Assembly (NCBI GenBank): GCA_024699005.1
Contig: JAILQN010000233.1
Location: 1 to 5,051 of the forward strand
DNA length: 5,051 nucleotides
Source: Clostridia bacterium
Lineage (GTDB): Bacteria; Bacillota_A; Clostridia; Oscillospirales; Acutalibacteraceae
Direction: 5' to 3'
In this document: in pieces, positions 1 to 4,024 of the stretch
Numbering within the stretch: the stretch's first letter is position 1
Layout of the letters: each line of letters starts with the position of its first letter
Translations under genes and position numbers: made by a program
The notes under the pieces: generated by a model
Told to the model about the DNA's origin: nothing
Seen by the model: only the letters and a program-made list of their open reading frames with translations
Databases searched by the model: none

Positions 1-2
1 CG

Positions 3-212
3 GCACAGGAACAGGTCAAGGACGTAGTCAACAAGGTCGTTTTCCCTGTCGTGGATATGATCCTTGCGATCCTGTTTTTTGTCAAAATAGGTACCTCGTA
101 CTTCGAGTACAAGAAACACGGCTCGTTTGAGTTCACCGCTCCGGCGATCCTCTTCGCCTGCCTGATCTTTACCTTGACCGCGCCGTTGTACATCTGGAGC
201 ATTCTCGGTTAA
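3..212 (+). CDS. DUF3852-like small membrane protein of the conjugation operon, C-terminal part (5' end outside window)
   Basis: An open frame enters from the left edge and ends at TAA 210-212, giving 69 residues. Two hydrophobic stretches are visible: one around VVFPVVDMILAILFFVKIG, and a C-terminal one containing APAILFACLIFTLTAPLYIW. They are separated by a short charged loop (YFEYKKHGSFEF). This matches my recollection of DUF3852, a small protein of roughly 100-120 residues with an N-terminal signal or membrane segment (missing here) and two C-terminal membrane segments. It is encoded in conjugative transposons of Clostridia beside the TrbL/VirB6-like gene. By position and topology it may be a membrane component of the type IV secretion channel, possibly a VirB2-like subunit, but its function is not established. 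Its usual TrbL-like neighbour appears only at 3075, after four unrelated genes. Confidence 0.8.
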   Translation, partial: AQEQVKDVVNKVVFPVVDMILAILFFVKIGTSYFEYKKHGSFEFTAPAILFACLIFTLTAPLYIWSILG

Positions 213-310
213 GATTTATTGGACCTTTTTCTGCTTGTGAAAAACCATCAAAAGAACGAGCGAATCAAAAAAAACGGAACAACTGGTTTTCCAATGACCA
301 GACTGTAAGT

Positions 311-366
311 TTGACAATCTTTTTTATTGTATCTTTTCAAACTATACTGTATCTATAAAGTACAGT
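311..366 (+). promoter_or_regulatory. Probable promoter/operator region of the XRE regulator gene
   Basis: This AT-rich stretch holds a perfect -35-like TTGACA (311-316), but no good -10 lies 16-18 nt after it. Other -10-like candidates are TATACT (343-348) and TATAAA (354-359), so the exact promoter is uncertain. Two operator-like patterns overlap it. One is an inverted repeat, ACTGTA (346-351) and TACAGT (361-366), 15 bp between half-site starts. The other is a direct repeat of TGTATCT at 328-334 and 348-354, 20 bp apart, so both copies face the same side of the helix. The position just upstream of an HTH gene suggests autoregulation; this is inference. Confidence 0.45.
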
Positions 367-372
367 TTGAAT

Positions 373-376
373 GGAG
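373..376 (+). promoter_or_regulatory. Ribosome binding site that sets the XRE gene start
   Basis: GGAG lies 5 nt before ATG 382 and 8 nt before ATG 385. It makes the in-frame TTG at 367 unlikely as the start, because that codon lies upstream of the site. Both ATGs remain possible. Confidence 0.6.
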
Positions 377-381
377 TGATC

Positions 382-714
382 ATGATGGCTGATAAACAAG
401 TCGGACGGAGAATCAAGGAACGAAGAGAAGAGCTCGGACTTACTCAGGAGGTACTTGCCGAACGAATTGATGTGGCGCCGCATTTCATTTCCACCGTTGA
501 ACGCGGAATCTCATTTCCAAGGTATGAAAAAATGATCCTTATGATCAATGCGTTGGAAACCTCCGCCGACGCGATACTCTGCGACGTAATCGATCATTCG
601 TCCGGCTACCGTGCATCAATTCTGTCTGAAATGATCGGTACACTTCCCGCAAAGGAACAAAAACGGATCCTTGATGTCGTGGAACTGATGATCCGACAAG
701 CCCAGGAACAGTAA
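382..714 (+). CDS. XRE-family helix-turn-helix transcriptional regulator
   Basis: The product is 110 residues from ATG 382 (109 from ATG 385). Residues about 8-66 form a Cro/C1-type HTH domain: VGRRIKERREELGLTQEVLA is helices 1-2, and DVAPHFISTVERGISFP covers the recognition helix and the typical ERG(x)SFP turn. The C-terminal part (about residues 78-110), with LPAKEQKRILDVVELMI, is a helical tail common in Clostridia regulators of this size and probably used for dimerisation. It should bind DNA as a dimer and repress its own promoter; an inverted repeat sits directly upstream at 346-366. A strong terminator follows at 734-763, so the gene appears monocistronic. It could be the control gene of the accessory block. 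It could also act as a distant HipB-like partner for the HipA-like kinase at 1851, but that gene is more than 1 kb away and has its own promoter. Family call is firm; targets are unknown. Confidence 0.9.
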   Translation: MMADKQVGRRIKERREELGLTQEVLAERIDVAPHFISTVERGISFPRYEKMILMINALETSADAILCDVIDHSSGYRASILSEMIGTLPAKEQKRILDVVELMIRQAQEQ

Positions 715-733
715 CGTAACGACGGAAAAGAAG

Positions 734-763
734 AAACTGCGTGAGAAATCGCGCAGTTTTTTT
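734..763 (+). terminator. Intrinsic terminator after the XRE regulator gene
   Basis: A perfect 8-bp stem, AAACTGCG (734-741) with CGCAGTTT (752-759), closes a 10-nt loop. It runs into seven T residues (757-763). It begins 20 nt after the stop codon and separates the regulator from the next gene. Confidence 0.85.
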
Positions 764-796
764 CTTTCCCCGCCAGCGTTCGACAGCATTTTACAC

Positions 797-821
797 GATA
801 CTTGTGATATTCTGTATCACA
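797..821. promoter_or_regulatory. Operator-like palindrome upstream of the SLOG gene
   Basis: TGTGATA (803-809) and TATCACA (815-821) form a perfect 7-bp inverted repeat with a 5-bp spacer. GATAC (797-801) and GTATC (814-818) form a second, overlapping inverted repeat. The site lies about 50 nt upstream of the ATG at 872, in the only space where a promoter for that gene could sit. TTTACA (790-795) and TCGACA (780-785) resemble -35 boxes, but no well-placed -10 box is clear. The core CTGTATC (812-818) also occurs at 347-353 upstream of the HTH gene, so the same regulator might bind both; this is inference. Confidence 0.4.
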
Positions 822-871
822 GCGGTACACAATCAACCGCAAAAATACAGAAAAGAGAAAGGAATAAGATC

Positions 872-1381
872 ATGAAAAAGGAAACTATCTGCTGCATTGT
901 GGGACACCAGCCCGCCAATCTGCCCTTTGGCTCAAATGAATCGGACGAACGCTGCATCCGTCTGAAGGAAGCCCTCAAGGAGGAAATTTTGAAACAGATC
1001 CCGACAGACGGGGGCGTTCGCTTCCTCTGCCCGATGAACATCGGCGCCGAGCTGTATGCGGCGGAAATCATTGAGGATTTACAGGCAGAGGGAAAGGATA
1101 TTACCCTCACCGCCATCCTGCCCTATGAGCTGCAAGCAGCCGATTGGCCGGAGGATGGACGGGAACGCTTTTTTGAAACGGTACGCCGCTGCAATGAGGA
1201 AAAGCACGTGCAGGCACACTATGACGATACCTGTATGGCAAAAACCGCCCGCTTTATGATTGACGCTGCCGACAGTGTGATTTCCGTCTGGAACGGCAAC
1301 CCCGGAGACGTAGGCATGAGCGTGCAGATGGCGAAAGAAAAAGGGATTCCGGTAACGGTTATTGATCCTGAACATTTGTAA
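872..1381 (+). CDS. SLOG-family (YpsA/DUF1273-like) Rossmann-fold protein
   Basis: The protein has 169 residues, close to the usual length of DUF1273/YpsA-type proteins. The ATG has AAAGGA about 8 nt upstream. Features match the SLOG (SMF/DprA-LOG) nucleotide-binding fold: an N-terminal beta strand ending in GHQP (residues 11-14, equivalent to the usual GHRP); MNIGAELYAAE (55-65), where relatives carry a Gly-rich, acidic loop followed by AAE; LPYE (83-86) followed by W92; RFMIDAADSVISVWNG (127-142), resembling the RNxxMVDxSDxLIA strand; and PGDVGMSVQMAKEKG (144-158) in place of the commoner GGT loop. SLOG proteins bind nucleotides or nucleotide-derived ligands, and some act as sensors or effectors in stress and phage-defence systems. 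No catalytic activity can be assigned. The altered Gly loops may mean different ligand specificity. It is followed by a GC-rich hairpin and the DUF6809-like gene. Confidence 0.8.
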   Translation: MKKETICCIVGHQPANLPFGSNESDERCIRLKEALKEEILKQIPTDGGVRFLCPMNIGAELYAAEIIEDLQAEGKDITLTAILPYELQAADWPEDGRERFFETVRRCNEEKHVQAHYDDTCMAKTARFMIDAADSVISVWNGNPGDVGMSVQMAKEKGIPVTVIDPEHL

Positions 1382-1387
1382 AATGTT

Positions 1388-1425
1388 GTTTTCCGCCGAA
1401 CAAAAAACTTGCGCGGCGGGAAAAC
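1388..1425. terminator. GC-rich hairpin after the SLOG gene, possible weak terminator
   Basis: GTTTTCCGCCG (1388-1398) pairs with CGGCGGGAAAAC (1414-1425), giving 11 bp with one bulged base and a 15-nt loop. It starts 6 nt after the stop codon. On the + strand it is followed only by a short T-rich stretch (TTTGTCT), so termination may be weak. It could instead stabilise the mRNA 3' end. Confidence 0.4.
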
Positions 1426-1431
1426 TTTGTC

Positions 1432-1460
1432 TGGACATTGCCGGAGTTCTGTAGTATTGT
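1432..1460 (+). promoter_or_regulatory. Candidate promoter for the DUF6809-like gene
   Basis: TGGACA (1432-1437, five of six to TTGACA) and TATTGT (1455-1460, four of six to TATAAT) are separated by exactly 17 bp. They lie 26 nt upstream of the ATG at 1487 and just after the hairpin at 1388-1425. The match is moderate. Confidence 0.35.
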
Positions 1461-1470
1461 GTCTGTTACG

Positions 1471-1477
1471 AAAGGGG
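1471..1477 (+). promoter_or_regulatory. Ribosome binding site that sets the DUF6809-like gene start
   Basis: AAAGGGG lies 9 nt before ATG 1487. It directly abuts ATG 1478, which leaves no spacer, and it lies downstream of the possible start at 1409. It therefore favours ATG 1487. Confidence 0.6.
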
Positions 1478-1486
1478 ATGAAAAGC

Positions 1487-1780
1487 ATGGGATACTTTGA
1501 AAAGCTGTTTATGGGAAACGCCTTTCCGCTGGAAGAAATACAGGACGCAGTTATGGCGTCTGAACGCGGGCGGGAACTGACAGCTATCCTCAGCCAAACT
1601 TCACAAGCTCTCGCGGCACATCTTTCCGGCGAAGTAAAAGAAGCATTTGAAAACTATAAGGATGCGCAGGACTGTATGATGGAACTGATGGAGGTCGGGG
1701 CATTCAAACTTGGCTATGCCTATGGAACAGGGATGGTACGTGAAATAGAGCAATTGCCAATACCGTTTGAGCCAAACTGA
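1487..1780 (+). CDS. Small DUF6809-like protein of unknown function
   Basis: From ATG 1487 the product is 97 residues, beginning MGYFEKLFMGNAFPLEE. A longer reading from 1409 would add a Cys/Arg/Gly-rich leader unlike the rest and would run through the likely promoter and ribosome binding site. The pattern fits my recollection of DUF6809, a small family in Clostridia and their mobile elements: an N-terminal FMGNAFPLEE-like segment, a helical middle (residues about 22-65) rich in Glu and Ala, and a C-terminal VGAFKLGYAYGTGMVREI motif. It has no signal peptide or membrane segment, so it is probably cytoplasmic and helical. No enzymatic motif is visible. It sits between the SLOG gene and the kinase gene; no good terminator separates it from the latter, but the kinase gene has its own promoter. 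Family call moderately sure; function unknown. Confidence 0.65.
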   Translation: MGYFEKLFMGNAFPLEEIQDAVMASERGRELTAILSQTSQALAAHLSGEVKEAFENYKDAQDCMMELMEVGAFKLGYAYGTGMVREIEQLPIPFEPN

Positions 1781-1789
1781 AATATCCTA

Positions 1790-1818
1790 TTGTTTTTTAC
1801 TGAAAAATGGGGTATAAT
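1790..1818 (+). promoter_or_regulatory. Promoter of the HipA-like kinase gene
   Basis: A consensus -10 box, TATAAT (1813-1818), lies 17 bp after TTGTTT (1790-1795), which keeps the TTG of the -35 consensus. Transcription would start near 1825, leaving a leader of about 25 nt before the GTG at 1851. This is the clearest sigma-A-type promoter in the window. Confidence 0.65.
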
Positions 1819-1850
1819 AATCCCAATCCAACAGAAAGGCGGCGAGAAAA

Positions 1851-2957
1851 GTGATCAGAATCAACGGAACGCTGATGTCAGAGGACCGTGTTATCGCGAC
1901 TGTGATCAACAGTGAAATCACAGAATATAATGAAAAACTGCTCCCGCTTTATTTGAAACGGACCAGAAATCTGGAGGGATGGCTGTCCTCCCGCGCGATC
2001 GACGCGCACAGAACCAATTCCCGCCTTTTGAAAAGAGCGCTGCGGCTGCGCACCGCGGATGACGCCGAGACGGCCCTGGCTGTCAACGCGGCGACGGTAA
2101 CGGACAGGTATTGGTTCAAGCCGGAGGGATCGACTGCTTGTTGGAACGACGTCAGGTTTAAAGAGAACTACTTTGATTCTCTTGCCCTCCGCGGCGACCC
2201 GAACGGTTTTTCGCACAAACCCTCCCGCACCCCGGAACTGACTAACACCGGCAGCTTTGAAAAATGCTGGCGGCTGATCGACGGCGTTTGGTGGATGTAC
2301 AAGAGCGGAAATGAAAACGAGTATTTTTCCGAGCTGTTTATCTGCAAACTCGGCGAAAAGCTGGGACTGCCGATGGCGCATTATGAGTTGGATGACGGGT
2401 ATATCCGTTCCCGCAACTTCACAGACGGCACTGACCTGATTTTTGAACCGGTTTCCGCGCTGATGAGCGATAACGAAGACTACAGCGACTGCTTCAACAC
2501 GCTTTGCGCTTTATCCCCTATGCTTGCGGAACAATACCTGTACATCATCTGGATGGATACCGTCTGCTTTAACATGGACCGCCATACGGAAAACTTCGGT
2601 TTTCTGCGTAACGTCCGCAGCGGGGAGATCGTTTCCATGGCTCCGAACTACGACAACAACGTAGCGCTGATTTCCAGAGGATACCCTGAAAACAGCGACA
2701 GAACGGGCGACGGCCTGATCCGATTCTTCCGGGAATTTCTGAGGGATAACGCCGAAGCGAAAGCCATGTATCGTAAAATGGGGCTGCCGGAGATAACGGA
2801 ACAGACCATCGCGGAATGCCTGGACGAGATCCCAATCTCTGTGGACCGCGCCTTTATCACAGCTTTCATTCTGAACGGGCAAAGGATCGTAAACGATATC
2901 ATCTTCACGGATACGATGACAGAGGAAGAAGTATCTTCCTTTGATCTCACGATGTAG
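1851..2957 (+). CDS. HipA-like serine/threonine protein kinase (HipA domain protein)
   Basis: The protein has 368 residues. The GTG at 1851 is preceded by AAAGGCGG (1835-1842) at 8 nt; ATG 1875 is a less well-placed alternative. Motifs in order: an N-terminal region with DRYWFKPEG (85-93) and WNDVRF (98-103); a Gly loop-like TGSFEKCWR (133-141), resembling the GAQEK segment of HipA; a candidate ATP-binding lysine K151 in MYKSG; FSELFICKLGEKLGLP (159-174); the catalytic loop NMDRHTENFGF (241-251) with D243 and N248; and metal-binding D268 in YDNN. The D-N-D spacing resembles D309, N314 and D332 of E. coli HipA, so the kinase looks active. Classical HipA phosphorylates an aminoacyl-tRNA synthetase and is neutralised by HipB; no HipB gene is adjacent here. 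It has its own promoter and strong terminator. Family call is firm; target and toxin role are inference. Confidence 0.85.
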   Translation: MIRINGTLMSEDRVIATVINSEITEYNEKLLPLYLKRTRNLEGWLSSRAIDAHRTNSRLLKRALRLRTADDAETALAVNAATVTDRYWFKPEGSTACWNDVRFKENYFDSLALRGDPNGFSHKPSRTPELTNTGSFEKCWRLIDGVWWMYKSGNENEYFSELFICKLGEKLGLPMAHYELDDGYIRSRNFTDGTDLIFEPVSALMSDNEDYSDCFNTLCALSPMLAEQYLYIIWMDTVCFNMDRHTENFGFLRNVRSGEIVSMAPNYDNNVALISRGYPENSDRTGDGLIRFFREFLRDNAEAKAMYRKMGLPEITEQTIAECLDEIPISVDRAFITAFILNGQRIVNDIIFTDTMTEEEVSSFDLTM

Positions 2958-2975
2958 TCCCGTTTCAATACCACC

Positions 2976-3009
2976 GCCGTTTGAACCACCGAGGTTTGAA
3001 CGGCTTTTT
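2976..3009 (+). terminator. Intrinsic terminator after the HipA-like kinase gene
   Basis: GCCGTTTGAACC (2976-2987) pairs with GGTTTGAACGGC (2993-3004) in a 12-bp stem with two central G-T pairs and a 5-nt loop. Five T residues (3005-3009) follow, then ATTATTAT. It starts 18 nt after the stop codon and should end the kinase transcript. Confidence 0.85.
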
Positions 3010-3026
3010 ATTATTATCAAAGACAG

Positions 3027-3049
3027 CGTCGCAATTTGCGGCGTTTTTT
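3027..3049 (+). terminator. Second terminator-like hairpin, in the leader of the TrbL-like gene
   Basis: CGTCGCA (3027-3033) pairs with TGCGGCG (3037-3043), with one G-T pair and a 3-nt loop. Six T residues (3044-3049) follow. It ends 25 nt before the start codon at 3075 and 40 nt after the previous terminator. It may be a backup terminator, or an attenuator controlling entry into the transfer genes. Confidence 0.65.
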
Positions 3050-3063
3050 CTTTGTGAAAGGAC

Positions 3064-3068
3064 GGTGA
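3064..3068 (+). promoter_or_regulatory. Ribosome binding site of the TrbL-like gene
   Basis: GGTGA lies 6 nt before the GTG at 3075. AAAGGA (3057-3062) lies further up, with a 12-nt gap. The in-frame TGA at 3066-3068 rules out any earlier start, so GTG 3075 is the earliest possible one. Confidence 0.55.
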
Positions 3069-3074
3069 CGTACT

Positions 3075-4001
3075 GTGTTCGACTGGCTTGGCGATCTGTT
3101 CTCCGGTATCGGAAGCACCATCGGCAACGCCTTCCAATTTATGGGCGAAGAGATCTCAAACGCCATTTTTGACGCGGTCCTCAAATGGTGGTATGAGATC
3201 ATTTACACCGCCGTAGCCGATTTCTTCGCTCAGATGGGCAATATGGGCGCGGATATTTTCGACCTGTCCTGGGTGCAGGCCACCGTGCACCTGTTTACTC
3301 TCTTCGGCTGGTCACTGTTCGCCGCCGGCGTTGTAGTGTCCATCTTCGACGTGGCTGTCGAGTATCAGACCGGCCGTGCCAATATCAAATCCACCGCGAT
3401 CAACATCCTGAAAGGCTTCCTGGCCTGCGGAATGATCGGAACTGTACCCATTGAATTATACAAGTTCTGTATATCTCTGCAAAACACATTTTCGCATGAC
3501 TTGACTGCCCTGCTGGCAGGTGAACAGACGCTGGATCTCGCCGGACAAAGCACAAAGGTTCTGACCGGCTGTTTTCTGATCAGCGTTGAAGTGGAATTCG
3601 GACTGCTGAACCTGCTTTGCCTGATCGCGTTTGCCTATTGTGTTGTTAAGATTTTTTTTCAAAACATAAAGCGAGGCGGGATTCTACTGATCCAGATCGG
3701 CGTCGGTTCACTGTATATGTTCAGTGTGCCGCGGGGATACACAGACGGATTTATGCAATGGGTCCGTCAGGTGATCGCCATTTGCTTTACGGCTTTTTTG
3801 CAGACCACTTTGCTGTTTATCGGTCTGCTGACGTTCCCGGATCATATGCTATTGGGGCTCGGTATCATGTTGGCAGCCAATGAAGTGGAACGGATCGCAC
3901 GGCAATTCGGTCTGGACAGTTCCGTCAAGGTCAATGTCATGAGCGTGGTTCATACAACCACAACTGCTGTAAATATGGCACGCAGTGTAATGAAAAAATA
4001 A
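3075..4001 (+). CDS. TrbL/VirB6-like conjugal transfer membrane protein
   Basis: The 308-residue protein has the look of the TrbL/VirB6-like channel proteins of Clostridia conjugative transposons (CD1112/CD0411-type). The N-terminus MFDWLGDLFSGIGSTIG is amphipathic, followed by a Trp/Phe-rich segment (31-52). Likely membrane segments fall at about 70-92, 108-132, 163-195, 201-216, 228-253 and 256-270. The C-terminus (residues about 271-308) is soluble and basic. Such proteins form the inner-membrane core of the type IV secretion channel that moves DNA during conjugation. It starts with GTG, and no convincing promoter lies between the two upstream hairpins and the start. The expected DUF3852-like partner is displaced to 3-212 by the accessory block. 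The next gene begins 23 nt after its stop, which suggests co-transcription. The family call rests on topology, length and recalled sequence patterns. Confidence 0.85.
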   Translation: MFDWLGDLFSGIGSTIGNAFQFMGEEISNAIFDAVLKWWYEIIYTAVADFFAQMGNMGADIFDLSWVQATVHLFTLFGWSLFAAGVVVSIFDVAVEYQTGRANIKSTAINILKGFLACGMIGTVPIELYKFCISLQNTFSHDLTALLAGEQTLDLAGQSTKVLTGCFLISVEVEFGLLNLLCLIAFAYCVVKIFFQNIKRGGILLIQIGVGSLYMFSVPRGYTDGFMQWVRQVIAICFTAFLQTTLLFIGLLTFPDHMLLGLGIMLAANEVERIARQFGLDSSVKVNVMSVVHTTTTAVNMARSVMKK

Positions 4002-4024
4002 AGCTAAAAGGAGAAATGTACATC

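Noticed and set aside
283..301. CTGGT/ACCAG inverted repeat as terminator of the DUF3852-like gene
   Set aside because: The stem is only 5 bp with no T-tract after it, and it lies about 70 nt past the stop codon.
367..381. TTG start for the XRE regulator
   Set aside because: The GGAG ribosome binding site lies inside this extension and points to ATG 382 or 385.
1409..1486. Upstream extension of the DUF6809-like gene
   Set aside because: This start would sit next to the hairpin and upstream of the likely promoter and ribosome binding site. The extra residues look unlike the family N-terminus.
1878..2381. Open frame of 167 residues on the - strand
   Set aside because: It is antisense to the N-terminal half of the kinase gene, with no recognisable domain; it is a by-product of codon use on the + strand.
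2511..3137. Long open frame on the - strand (208 residues)
   Set aside because: It lies antisense to the HipA-like kinase gene, crosses two terminator hairpins and has low-complexity, unrecognisable content. The + strand reading has clear kinase motifs.
2981..3172. Short + strand open frame of 63 residues
   Set aside because: It starts inside the stem of the terminator at 2976-3009 and overlaps the start of the TrbL-like gene in another frame. Its sequence is not protein-like.
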